Origin: Micropruina sp.
Lineage (GTDB): Bacteria > Actinomycetota > Actinomycetes > Propionibacteriales > Propionibacteriaceae
Direction: 5' to 3'
DNA: 64,000 bases
NCBI GenBank assembly: GCA_016711105.1
Contig: JADJTO010000005.1
Location: forward strand, 62,001 to 126,000
The position numbers and the translations under genes are program-made. The notes under the pieces are model-generated. The model was given only the letters and a program-made list of their open reading frames with translations. It was not told the origin of the DNA and searched no databases. Shown here one piece after another: positions 9,268 to 19,174 of this stretch. The first letter of the stretch is position 1, and each line of letters opens with the position of its first letter.

Positions 9268-11182
9268 TCAGAGATAGTGCCGCTGAGCCCGCTTCTCCGC
9301 TTCGTACTCGGCCGAGGCGACCTGCGTGGACTCCAGCGTCGAAACCTGCGGCACCGGCACGTCCCACCACGCGGAGCCGGGCGGATGCGGTCCGTAGAGG
9401 GTGGTCTCGATGTAGAGCACCGTCAGGCGGTCGGACGCGGCGGCCTTGAGGTAGTTCTCCCGGAACTCCGCGATACCGTCGCACGTCAACACGTCCGCCC
9501 CCCAACTGGCGGCGTTGGCGGCCAGATCGAAGGGGATCAGCCCGCCGTCGAGGCGTCCGGTGCTGTCGTTGCGCATGCGGTACTTGGTGCCGAATCGCTG
9601 CGAGCCGCGGGATTCCGACAGCGCACCGATGGACGCATAGCCGTGATTCTGCAGCAGCACGATGATCACCTTGATCCCCTCGGCGACCATGGTGGCGATC
9701 TCCATCGGCAGCATCTGATAGGTGCCGTCACCCACGATGGCCACCACCTCGGCGCTGTCACCGACGGCCATCTTGACCCCCATCGCCGCCGGGATCTCGT
9801 ACCCCATGCACGAGAACGCGTACTCCAGGTGGTACTGCTCGGGGGTCGTGGCACGCCACAGGCATTGCAGGTCGCCGGGCATCGACCCGGCCGCGTTGAT
9901 CACCACATCCCGCTCGCCCATCAGCTCGTTGAGCGCTCCGAACACCTCGGTTTGGGCCGGCACCGGCTGCTCATTGCGGTGGTAGCACTGCTCCACCACC
10001 TGCTGCCAGGCCGCGTCGAGCTCGATCGCCCGCTGCTGGTACTCCGGGCTCCGTCGACCATCCCTCCAAGGCGCCGGTCAGCGCGACCAGGGCTTCGCGG
10101 GCGTCCGCAACGAGCATCTCGGCGGAGTGCTTGGCCGCGTCGAAGGGCAGCACGTTGACGTTGACGAAACGGACGTCGGGGTTGGCGAAGATGGTGTGCG
10201 AGGCGGTGGTGAAGTCGGAGTAGCGGGTGCCGATCCCGATCACCAGGTCGGCTTCGCGGGCCAGGGTGTTGGCGGCGGTGTTTCCGGTTGATCCGACCCC
10301 GCCGACGGCGCTGGGGTGGTCGAAGTTGATCGCCCCCTTGCCTGCCTGGGTATCGGCGACCGGGATGCCGGTCGCGCTGGCAAACGCGCGCAACTCCTCG
10401 GACGCCCCGGCGTAGATCGTGCCGCCGCCAGAAACCACCAGCGGACGCTTAGCGGCCTTGATCGCCGCCACCGCCCGGGCCAGCGCGGCCGGCTCGGGCA
10501 CCGGACGAGCGACATGCCAGACCCGCCGCCGGAACAGCTCGACCGGGGAAGTCGTAGGCCTCGGCGTGGACGTCCTGCGGAAGACAGATGGTCGCCGCGC
10601 CGGTCTCGGCCGGATCGGCGAGCACCCGCATCCCGGCCAGCAAGGACGGGATCAGTTGCTCCGGACGGTTGATCCGATCCCAGTAGCGGGACACCGGCTT
10701 GAAGGCATCGTTCACCGAGATGTCGAGCGAGCGCGGGTCTTCGAGCTGCTGCAGCACCGGATCGGGAAAGCGGGTGGCGAAAATGTCGGACGGCAGCAGC
10801 AGCACCGGCACCCGGTTGGTGGTGGCCAGCGCCGCCCCGGTGATCATGTTGGTCGCTCCGGGGCCGATCGAGGTGGTCACCGCCATGGTCTGCAACCGGT
10901 TCTTCGTCTTCGCGTACGCGGCGGCGGCGTTCACCCCGCCCTGCTCATTGCGGATCAGGTAGTAGGGCAGCCGCTCGACGGTGTCGGCGTCCTCCCCTCC
11001 AGCAGCGGCGCGGCGCCGAGCTCGTCCTGCAAGAGGGCCTGGCCGATTCCGGCGACGTTGCCGTGGCCGAAGATGCCGTACATGCCGGCGATCAGGCGCT
11101 GCTCGATCCCGTCCCGCTCAGAGAACTGATTGGCCAGGAACTTGACGACCGCCTGCCCGACGGTCAGACGAAGGGGGGGCAC
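9268..11182 (-). CDS. iolD: 3D-(3,5/4)-trihydroxycyclohexane-1,2-dione hydrolase (at least three frameshifts)
   Basis: A thiamine-diphosphate enzyme that opens the ring of the inositol catabolite THcHDO to 5-deoxy-glucuronate. Segments in three frames give one IolD: N-terminus LRLTVGQAVVKFLANQ from GTG 11182 (GAAGGAG upstream), then NRLQTMAVTTSIGPGATNM, then GGGTIYAGASEELRAFA, then the ThDP-binding part with VGDGTYQML and QNHGYASIG. Frames change near 10990, 10530 and 10065. It follows the transaldolase-family gene by 2 bases. No other iol genes (B, C, E, G) are in the window. Confidence 0.88.
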
Positions 11183-11184
11183 GA

Positions 11185-12309
11185 CTACTCCTTCGTGGGC
11201 GCGGTGGCCGGGGTGGGCCAGGGGGCGGGAATGAGGATGTCGCGGACGATCCCGTCGAGTTCCTCGTCCGCGGTGAGGAACTGGCGCAGCGTTTTGCGGG
11301 TGGCGCCGAAAGAATCGAACTCCGCCGGCGTCATGCCGTCGAGCTCGTAGGCCTTGAGGAACTCGGGCATCGTCTTCAGCGCCGCGAGGATCACCGGATC
11401 GACGTCGAGGTGCATCCGCGGTTCGGCCGACAGGCCGCTGGCCTGGATCTTCCGCTGCCACGCGAAGGGCGGCGAGAGCACCACGTCACCGCCGACGAAC
11501 TCGCTGAACTGGAGCAGGTTGCGATAGGCCGCAGCCAGCAACCGGGAGCGCAGCCCGCGCCGCTTGAACTCGGCGTAGGCGTTCTTGAACACCGCCACGC
11601 CCGCCCAATCCAGGTACTCGCGCGGGAAGGACGTGATGCCCTCGCGGTCGTAGACCTCTTTCATCCAGTCGTCTACCCGGCCGACCATGATGGTCACCAC
11701 CGGACCGAGCCGGGAGGTGTCATGACCCTCGGCCTCGCGGCGGCGAAGGCCCCGCTCGATCGCCTCACCGGTGGCCAGGGCCTGCGCGGCGGAGAAGGAG
11801 ACAGTGACGTTGATCGCGACCCCGGCGTAGCTGGCCTCCTCGATCGCCTCCACCCCGACGCTCGTCGCGGGCACTTTGACGATGATGTTGTCGGCCAGGG
11901 AAGCGAAATGGACGGCCTGCTCGACCAGCTTGTGCTTGCTCCGGGCGAGCCGCGGATCGGTCTGCATGGACAGGCGTCCGTTGTAGCCGTTGTGCTCGGC
12001 GAAGGTCGACTGCAACATCTGCGCCGCCTCCAAGGACACCTCGGCTACGACCTGCCAGCCGATGTCAGACTCGGACGCGTCCGGCATCTCGTCGGCCAGT
12101 TCACGGATGCGGGCGCTCCACCGGGGAAGGTCGGCCCGGATCGCGGCCAGCGCGATCACCGGATTACAGGTGGCCCTGACCGCCCCGAACCCGATCGATT
12201 CGGCCAGTGCGGCGGGATCGGCCGAGTCGTTCCACAAGACCGGGGGGCCGGCCGCGACCATGGCGCCGAGGGGCGTGCTGGGATCTGTCAGCGAGTTTGC
12301 CCTCTTCAT
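11185..12309 (-). CDS. Transaldolase-family protein linked to iolD
   Basis: A 374-aa (beta/alpha)8 class I aldolase-like protein. It has DIGWQVVAEVSLEAAQM, the Schiff-base strand NIIVKVPATSVGVEAI (Lys near residue 145), INVTVSFSAAQA and VVTIMVGRVDDWM, all typical of transaldolases. It has a somewhat different C-terminus from housekeeping Tal, ending in a helical tail. ATG 12309 follows GGGGAG. Its 2-base spacing to iolD suggests a part in inositol or related polyol breakdown, or recycling of triose products; the substrate is not known. Confidence 0.8.
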   Translation of the reverse strand: MKRANSLTDPSTPLGAMVAAGPPVLWNDSADPAALAESIGFGAVRATCNPVIALAAIRADLPRWSARIRELADEMPDASESDIGWQVVAEVSLEAAQMLQSTFAEHNGYNGRLSMQTDPRLARSKHKLVEQAVHFASLADNIIVKVPATSVGVEAIEEASYAGVAINVTVSFSAAQALATGEAIERGLRRREAEGHDTSRLGPVVTIMVGRVDDWMKEVYDREGITSFPREYLDWAGVAVFKNAYAEFKRRGLRSRLLAAAYRNLLQFSEFVGGDVVLSPPFAWQRKIQASGLSAEPRMHLDVDPVILAALKTMPEFLKAYELDGMTPAEFDSFGATRKTLRQFLTADEELDGIVRDILIPAPWPTPATAPTKE

Positions 12310-12390
12310 CGGGGCACTCCCCTGCTCGAGACACGGGTGCCGTGGGTTCCTAGGCTCTATTCAAGACGCCAGCCGGGGCCTACGTCAACA

Positions 12391-12406
12391 GAATGTTCTA
12401 ACATTC
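12391..12406. promoter_or_regulatory. Inverted repeat upstream of the iol pair, candidate operator
   Basis: GAATGTT-CT-AACATTC is a perfect 7+7 repeat in the short divergent region between the transaldolase gene and the ferredoxin reductase gene. Its core TGTTCTAACA agrees at 9 of 10 positions with the IolR consensus KGWCHTRACA that I recall for corynebacteria. It could control the iol pair, the reductase, or both. Confidence 0.45.
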
Positions 12407-12446
12407 AGACATCACGGACGGTTCCCTTGCCGCTAGGGTTCCCGAC

Positions 12447-13635
12447 ATGGAGTTCGACAGCCCACGGGTGGCGATCGTGGGGCCGGTCCATCGGGACTGT
12501 TCGCCGCGCAGAGCCTGCTCGCCGATCCATCCCTGCGGGTGGACATCTTTGATCGCCTGCCCTCCCCGTTCGGAGTGCTCCGGTACGGCGTGGCCCCCGA
12601 CCACACCTCGATCAAGAGCGTCGCCACCGCCCTGGCTCGGGTCTTCGACTCCGACCGGGTCCGGTTCCACGGGTTGGTTCAGTTCGGGCGCGACGTCACC
12701 CGCGACGAACTGCTGGCCGCTTACGACGCGGTGATCTATGCCGCCGGCGCCAGCGAAGACCTGCGGATGCGGATTCCGGGTGAGGACCTGCCCGGCAGCC
12801 GCTCCGCCCGTGAGTTCGTCGCCTGGTATTCCGGCCACCCGGACGCGCCCCGCCAAGACCTGCACGGCGTGCGCCGGGCGGCCACGGTCGGGGTGGGCAA
12901 TGTCGCCGTCGACGTTGCCCGGATCCTGATCAAGACGCGTGATCAACTCGCCGAGACCGACATGCCTGAGGCGGTTCTGAGCGAGCTGCACGCCCACGAG
13001 ATCGACGACGTCTACGTAATCGGACGCCGTGGGCCGCAGCACGCCAGCTTCACCACCACCGAGCTGCGCGAGCTGGTCAGCACTCCTGGGGTGCAGGTGA
13101 TCGTCCCCGCCGAGTCGTTCGAGGGGTCGAGGAGGCCTCCTGGATCGGCGCACGCGGGCGAATCTGCAGGTGCTGGCCGAGGCCGCGGCCCGGGTCGGGA
13201 GGCGCCCAGGCGCGGCTGCACTTCCTGTTCTGGCGTCGTCCGGTTGAGTTGACCGGTGGCGAGCACGTCTCGGCGATCACCCTGGAGCGCACCGCGTTGG
13301 ACGTTGAGGGTCGGGTGATCGGGACCGGTGAGCTGACGAATATTCCGGTTGAGCTGGTGCTGCGGGCGATCGGCTACCGCGCGGTGCCGTTACCCGGGGT
13401 GCCCTTCGACGCTACCCACGGCGTGATTCCGAACGCCGAAGGCCGAGTCTTGGGGGCCGACGGCGCACCGTGCCCTGGGGAGTACGTCGTCGGCTGGATC
13501 AAGCGCGGCCCGATCGGGGTGATCGGCACCAATAAGTCCGACGCCGCGCAGACCGTCCGACACCTGTTGGCCGACTTGGCCGAGCGGCCTGCGCCGAGTG
13601 CGCGCCTCGACCTCGCCGGGGCGATGCGGGCCCGC
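12447..13635 (+). pseudogene. Ferredoxin-NADP reductase (FprA-like), frameshifted and 3'-truncated by the IS junction
   Basis: A flavoprotein passing electrons between NADPH and ferredoxin. Start ATG 12447; a glutathione-reductase-fold FAD motif reads VAIVGAGPSGLFAAQ after correcting a one-base loss near 12478. FGVLRYGVAPDH, the NADPH segment VGVGNVAVDVARIL and the C-terminal VGWIKRGPIGVIGTNKSDA are all present. Further frame changes occur at about 13130-13210. Known FprA proteins run some 40-50 residues past the last conserved block; here that tail is replaced by the IS630 end at 13636, so the gene is genuinely truncated. Confidence 0.82.
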
Positions 13636-14766
13636 TGTCCTGCGCCAGTAATTCGTTAGGTATGTCGTAGAATGGGGTTATGGCACGAACCGGTCGTCCG
13701 AAAGCTGATCTGGTCCTCACTGATGAAGAGCGTGAGCAACTGACGCGGTGGGCACGGCGCCGCAAATCATCGCAGGCGCTGGCGTTGCGGTCCCGGATCG
13801 TGTTGGAGTGCGCGACGGGGGTGCCGAACACGGTGGTGGCTGAACGTCTCGGTATCAGCCGCCCACGGTCGGGAAGTGGCGCTCCCGGTTCCTGGAAGCG
13901 CGGCTGGACGGTTTGACCGATGACCCCCGCCCGGGCAGGCCGGCGACGGTGTCGGTCGAGCAGGTCGAGGACGTGGTCGTGGCGACGCTGGAGTCCACGC
14001 CGGCCAACGCCACGCACTGGTCCCGGGCGAAGATGGCCGACCGGAGCGGCCTGTCCAAGTCCACGATCGGGCGGATCTGGAAGGCGTTCGGTTTGAAGCC
14101 GCACCTGACCGACGGGTTCAAGCTGTCCAACGACCCGTTGTTCGTGGAGAAGGTCTACGACATCGTCGGCCTCTACCTGGACCCGCCCGAGTCCGCCGTG
14201 GTCCTCAGCGTCGACGAGAAGTCCCAGGTGCAGGCACTGTCCCGATCGCAGCCAGCATTCCCGATAATGCCTGGCATGCCGGAGAAACGCACCCATGACT
14301 ACGTCCGGCATGGCACCACGAGCCTGTTCGCGGCGATGAACGTCGCCGACGGCACCGTAATCGCATCCACCCACCGCCGGCATCGCGCGGTCGAGTTCAA
14401 GAAGTTCCTCGCCAAGATCGACCAGAACGTACCCGACGAACTGGACGTGCACGTCATCTGCGACAACTACGGCACCCACAAGCACCCCACCGTGACGGCC
14501 TGGCTCACCAGACACCCACGGTTCCACATGCACTTCACCCCGACCTACTCGTCCTGGATCAACCAGGTCGAACGACTCTTCGCCGAAGTCACCCGCGATC
14601 TGCTGCAGCGCTCAGACCACCGCTCGGTCCAAGCACTCGAGAAGGACCTCCGCGACTGGATCAAGGCATGGAATGACAACCCGAAACCCTTCATCTGGAC
14701 CAAGTCCGCCGAACAGATCCTCGAATCCCTCGGCCGACTATTACAACGAATTACTGGCGCAGGACA
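13636..14766. mobile_element. IS630-family insertion sequence
   Basis: An 1131-base element bounded by 22-base perfect terminal inverted repeats (13636-13657 and 14745-14766; inner core CGCCAGTAATTCGTT). It encodes one transposase. The right end abuts TA, the target dinucleotide of this family, within a Tyr codon of a VOC gene. The left end lacks the matching TA and the outermost base. The flanks belong to two unrelated genes, both truncated, indicating an adjacent deletion after insertion. Confidence 0.88.
13680..14766 (+). CDS. IS630-family DDE transposase (one frameshift, no stop inside the element)
   Basis: The N-terminal helix-turn-helix region (MARTGRPKADLVLTDEEREQ) is followed, after a one-base loss near 13863, by PTVGKWRSRF and a DDE core: SVDEKSQVQ (first Asp), VICDNYGTHKH (second Asp) and WINQVERLFAEVT (Glu). 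The reading frame runs out through the right inverted repeat (RITGAGH) into the neighbouring VOC remnant with no stop. The frameshift site is not an obvious slippery heptamer, so programmed shifting is not favoured. Confidence 0.9.
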
Positions 14767-15139
14767 CTACCAGGGCATCTTCGGCGGCACGCTGAGCATC
14801 TCCAGCTTCGCCGACTTCGGCATGGAGGGCATGCCCGCCGACGGCACGATGCATTCCGAGTTGGTGCACGAGCTGTTCACCGTGATGGCCACGGACGCGA
14901 TGCCCGGCGCCGAAGCCACCTGGAACGGCACCCGCAACTACATCTGCTTCATCGGCGATCAGCCGGAGCAGATGATCGGTTGGTATGACGCTCTGGCGGC
15001 CGAGGGCACCACCGATCAGCCGTTGGAGAAGCAGGTCTGGGGCGACATGTTCGGCGTAGTCAAGGACAAGTTCGGCATCGAGTGGATGTTCAACATCGCC
15101 CTGCCGGAGGGATGGGCGCAGACCCAGGCGCCAGCCTGA
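14767..15139 (+). pseudogene. PhnB-like VOC-superfamily protein, 5' end lost
   Basis: The remaining sequence from YQGIFGGTLSISSFADF to the stop is a PhnB-type glyoxalase/bleomycin-resistance fold protein (about 124 aa). These proteins normally start about 20 residues earlier, with a short strand and a segment like NAREAFEF before YQ. That part, the start codon and the promoter are missing because the IS630 right end sits exactly at the Tyr codon. It remains in frame with the transposase, so a fusion product is conceivable but probably non-functional. Confidence 0.78.
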
Positions 15140-15148
15140 TCGGTGAAC

Positions 15149-16262
15149 TCAGTGGGTTCGGGTGACCCGGTTGGTGATCAGGCAGCTGACCTCGTAGGGG
15201 ATCGTGCCCATCAGCCCTGCTACCTCGGCGACGCTGATCCGCTCCGCCCCGCTGCTGCCGATCAGCACCACCTCATCCCCCACCTTGGCGCTGGGCTCGG
15301 GGCCCAGATCGATCATGGTCTGATCCATGCACACTCGTCCGGCGATCGGGTGGGCGTGTCCGTTGATCAGCACTCGTCCGCGATTGGAGAGCAGGCGGGA
15401 GTAGCCGTCGCCGTATCCGACCGGGATGGTGGCGATCCAGCGGGGTTCGGGGGCGCTCCAGGTGCGTCCGTAGCCGACGGCCGCTGGCCGGCACCCGCTT
15501 CAGATAAGAAACCCGGGTGGTCCAGCGCAGCGCTTCGGTGAGTTGCACGCTGTGCGAGGTTTCCGGGTCGGGGTAACTGCCGTAGATCATGATCCCCGGC
15601 CGGACGAGGTCGAACCACGACTCCGGGTGGTCGAGCACGCCGCCGGAGTTGGCCAGATGCTTCAGCGGGACCGGCCCTCGGGCCTCCTCCACCGTCCGGA
15701 TCGTCTCGGTGAACCGCGCGATCTGATGCTCGGTGAAGGCCTTGCCGGCGGGAGCGTCCGAGATCGGGAGGTGGCTGAACAGCCCCTGCAGGTCCAGGCG
15801 TCCGGTCGCGTCGATCGCCTTTGCCAGAGCGACGGCCTGATCGGGTTCGGCCCCCACCCGGCGCATCCCGGTGTCGAGTTTGAGGTGGACGTTCACGCCG
15901 CTGAGGCCCAGCTGGACTGCGGCGTCCGCAATCTCAGTCACGGACGCGGCATCGACCACCGGCAGGGTGATCCCTGCGGCCAGAGCGGCTGGCACCTCAT
16001 CACCCCTTGCCGGGGAGAGTTTCAGGATCGGCAGGGTGATCCCGGCTTCGCGGAGTTCGACGCCCTCCTCGGTGGTCGCCACGCCAGGCCAGTCGGCGGC
16101 GCCCGTCCGTTCACAGTGGCGGGACACCGCGACCGCGCCGTGGCCGTAGCCGTTCGCTTTCACCGCAGCCAGCACCAGGCGGGTGCCGACGCGGGCCCTG
16201 ATCCCGGCGAGGTTGGCCTCGATCGCGGCCAGGTCGGTGTGCGCGGTGGTGGGGTAGGTCAC
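15149..16262 (-). CDS. alr: Alanine racemase (one frameshift)
   Basis: A PLP enzyme giving D-alanine for peptidoglycan. The PLP lysine is in LAAVKANGYGHG near residue 35; other family blocks are LKLDTGMRRVG, GLFSHLPISD, HLANSGG and MIYGSYP. A frame change near 15490 separates these from the C-terminal barrel (IPVGYGDGYSRLLSNRG, AGRVCMDQTMIDLG with the second catalytic region). GTG 16262 is chosen because it gives the normal N-terminus and overlaps the sulfurtransferase stop as GTGA. Confidence 0.92.
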
Positions 16263-17083
16263 GGGCGTTCCCCGAGGGCGGCCGGACGCGCCGGGTCGTT
16301 GGACCACCCCGACCAGGACTCTCCGAACAGCGACGCCTCGACCCCAGCGCCTTCGAGCGCCAGCGACGGTCTGGGCCGCGAAACCCCCGATCCGCAGTAG
16401 GCAGCCATCGGCGTCGAGTCAGCGGGGAAGAGCTCTCGCAGGGTCAGGTCATCGGGCAACGTTCCGTCCGCCGCCCACAGTTGGGTGACCGGGACGTTGA
16501 TCGCCCCCGGAATGTGGCCGGCCCGAGGATCGATCGGCTCGATCTCGCCGCGGTAGCGCTCAGCCGCCCGGGCGTCGATCAGGATGCCCGGCCAGGCGGC
16601 TGCGTCGTCCGCGTCGATCGTTGGCAACTGACCGGGAGCCAGCGTGATCGTGGTCGGTTCGGCGGCCACCTCCCCGGCTACGAGGGGCAGTCCGGCAGCA
16701 GTCCAAGCCGTGATCCCGCCATCCAGAACGCGCACGTCAAGCCCGGCCCAGGTGAGCACCCACCACGCGCGACCGGCGGCGAAAGACCCCGGCTCGTCGT
16801 AGACGATGATCTGCCGGTCGCCGGTGATGCCCAGTTCGCCAAGCCCGCGAGCCAGGTCCTCCGGGTCGGGCAACGGGTGACAGCCATCCAGCGGGTTGCC
16901 GGTGTGCGCGGTGAGCACGCCCTCCAAGCTCAGGAATCGAGCCCCCGGAAGATGCCCGCCCAGGTAGCGCTGGCGGCCCTCCCCAGCGGGCTCCCCCAGC
17001 CGCCAGCGGACATCAAGCAGGTCAACTTCGGCTGCCACAGCGGAATACTCCGCCACAGAACAGATCACGTCAGAGCGGGCCAT
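16259..17083 (-). CDS. Thiosulfate/3-mercaptopyruvate sulfurtransferase
   Basis: A two-rhodanese-domain protein of about 274 aa. The N-terminal domain holds LLDVRWRLGEP and HLPGARFLSLEG; the C-terminal domain has the catalytic Cys in AAYCGSGVS near residue 235. After the active loop the residues SRPRPSLALEGAG are unlike the usual TACH-type sequence, perhaps through two compensating indels. Start ATG 17083. It is coupled to alr by a GTGA overlap, although the functions are not obviously linked. Confidence 0.88.
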   Translation of the reverse strand: MARSDVICSVAEYSAVAAEVDLLDVRWRLGEPAGEGRQRYLGGHLPGARFLSLEGVLTAHTGNPLDGCHPLPDPEDLARGLGELGITGDRQIIVYDEPGSFAAGRAWWVLTWAGLDVRVLDGGITAWTAAGLPLVAGEVAAEPTTITLAPGQLPTIDADDAAAWPGILIDARAAERYRGEIEPIDPRAGHIPGAINVPVTQLWAADGTLPDDLTLRELFPADSTPMAAYCGSGVSRPRPSLALEGAGVEASLFGESWSGWSNDPARPAALGERP

Positions 17084-17125
17084 GCGCCAACTCTGGCAGA
17101 GGCGGTGCCCCGTGCCTGCGCGGGA

Positions 17126-17676
17126 GTCCGAAAAAGCTCGGCGAAATCCGACCCTCAAGGCGTATATAGCCTTCACACCCGCCCACGAGTGCGAAGTTAA
17201 CCGCCCCTGACCAGGCGCCGCCGGTCCGGGCAGCGGCCAGGACCGGCGGCCAGCCGAGCCGCACCACCCCTCACCGGTCACCAGACTCGGAAAAAACACG
17301 GCGAAATCCGACCCTCAACGCGTATATAGCCTTCACACACGCCCACGACCGTGAAGTTAACCGCCCCTGACCAGGCGCCGCCGGTCCGGGCAGCGGGCCA
17401 GGACCAGCGGCCAGCCGAGCCGCACCACCCCTCACCGGTCACCAGACTCCGGAAAAAACACGGCGAAATCCGACCCTCAACGCGTATATAGCCGCACACG
17501 CCCACGACCGTGAAGTTAACCGCCCCTGACCAGGCGCCGCCGGTCCGGGCAGCGGGCCAGGACCAGCGGCCAGCCGAGCCGCACCACCCTCACCGGTCAC
17601 CAGACTCGGAAAAACACGGCGAAATCCGACCCTCAACGCGTATATAGCCTTCACACCCGCCCACGAGTGCGAAGTT
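17126..17676. repeat. Tandem intergenic repeat array, family E (three units plus a partial fourth)
   Basis: Units of 156-162 bases repeat head to tail; the anchor GCGAAATCCG lies at 17141, 17301, 17463 and 17619. Each unit is a conserved ~75-base core (GGAAAAAACACGGCGAAATC through CGTATATAGCC to GAAGTTAAC) plus an ~85-base GC-rich spacer. The last copy ends at GAAGTT before the E2 gene end. The same core, in opposite orientation, recurs at 33521-33766. No plausible protein is encoded. The array fills most of the gap 17084-17726. Confidence 0.85.
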
Positions 17677-17726
17677 TGGGCAACGCCCGCCAGCCGACCC
17701 CGGCCGCGCTTCGTCGGGCGGGTCTT

Positions 17727-19161
17727 CTAGTACATCAGCGCCAGGCCGGGGTTCCTCCAGCATGGTCGCCACGTCATTGAGGAACTTGAGGCGATCTCCC
17801 CGTCGACCAGGCGGTGGTCGAAGGTCAGCGAGATAGTGCACACCAGCGCGGCTCGATCCGCTCGTCCGCACCCTTGCCGACCACCCAGGGTCGCCGCGAA
17901 ATCGTGCCCAGGCACATGATCGCCGACTCCCCACGTTAAGAATCGGGGTTCCCCGTCCACCCCGGAAGACCCCGACGTTGGTGATCGTGAAGGTGCCTTG
18001 AGCCATGTCCGCGGGTTGAACTTTGCCGAGCTTGGCCACCTGCACCATCTCGCTCAGCGCCTGAGCCAGCTGCACCAGATTCATCCGATTGGCGCCCTTG
18101 ATGTTGGGCACCATCAGCCCGCGCGGGGTGGCCGCGGCGATCCGAGATTGACCTGATCCCGCAGGATGATCTCTTCGCTCTCCATGTCGAGGGAGGAGTT
18201 GATGTCGGGGTTGTTGCTGATCGCCAAACAGGCCGCCTTCGCGAAAATCAGCAGCGGCGAGACGCGCAGACCGGCAAATTCCTTGCGGTTGCGCAGTTCC
18301 TCGACCAGTTCCATGCTCGCCGTGACCTCCGCCTGGACCATGGCGGTGGCCTGCGGCACCTTGAGCGAGGCGGTCATCGACCGAGCCATTTCCCGACGGA
18401 CGCCCTTCAGCGGCACCCGCCGGTCACCCTCCGCTGATGGCGCCGCGGTAACCCCGACCGTCGGTGATGCAGCGGCTTGCCCTCCCGGCGTACCACCCCG
18501 GGCCGCCGACGCAGCGGCCACAACGTCTTCGGCGGTGATGGTCCCGCCTGGCCTGGTGCCCTCCAGCGCATCCAGCTCAGGCCAAGATCGCGGGCCAGGC
18601 GGCGCACCGGCGGCTTGGCCAGCGCCCGCTTCGACCCGGGGGCCGGCGGAGGCAGGACGCCGGGCTCAGGCAACGGCTCGCCGGCCGGCTCAGCGGTCAG
18701 GGGCGGCAGGGATGTGGTGGCGTCCGTCGGGCGGGAGACCGGGTTCTCGACCCCATACGACTCGTGCACCTGATCGGCTACCGGCCCGCCCCGGGTCGCC
18801 CCGCCCTTGCGTGGCCGGCGAGCGACCGCCGACGATTTGGCGCCGTAGCCGACCAGCATCGCCTCCGGCTCTCTCGTCACCTTCGAGGCGAGCAACCTCG
18901 ACCGGATCGGGAGCAACCTCGGCCGCAGATCCGTCGTCGATCAAGATGATCGGCGTGCCCACCTCGACGGTCGTCCCGGCGGGGACGAGCAGCTAGCCAC
19001 CGTTCCGGCGAACGGCGAGGCAGTTCCACCAGCGACTTGGACGTCTCGATCTCAAGCAGGATGTCGTTCACCTTGACCACATCACCCTCGGCGACCAGCC
19101 AGGTGACGATCTCGGCTTCAACCAGTCCCTCGCCAGGGTCGGGCAGTCTGAATTCCTTCAT
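17727..19161 (-). CDS. bkdC: 2-oxo acid dehydrogenase E2, dihydrolipoamide acyltransferase (several frameshifts)
   Basis: The core acyltransferase of a 2-oxo acid dehydrogenase complex. One N-terminal lipoyl domain (FRLPDPGEGLVEAEI, lipoyl Lys in IETSKSLVELP near residue 42), a Pro/Ala linker, a peripheral-subunit-binding domain (VRRLARDLGL), then the catalytic domain (ARSMTASLKVPQATAM, FTITNVGVF) ending with the active-site motif DHRLVDG. Pieces lie in different frames, with shifts near 18900, 18520, 18130 and 17930. ATG 19161 is 13 bases after the E1beta stop. Order and domain count fit branched-chain substrate complexes. Confidence 0.85.
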
Positions 19162-19174
19162 CGCTTCGTCCCTC

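Noticed and set aside
13680..13920. Programmed ribosomal frameshift in the IS630 transposase
   Set aside because: No slippery heptamer or clear downstream stem; similar one-base breaks occur in many non-IS genes here.
17070..17654. Four similar minus-strand open frames with repeated GEGWCGSAG-like peptides
   Set aside because: They are translations of the intergenic repeat array; starts and ends follow the DNA repeat, not a protein family.
17126..17676. CRISPR array from regularly spaced repeats
   Set aside because: Units are ~160 bp with ~75-bp cores and near-identical spacers, far larger than CRISPR repeats, and there are no cas genes.
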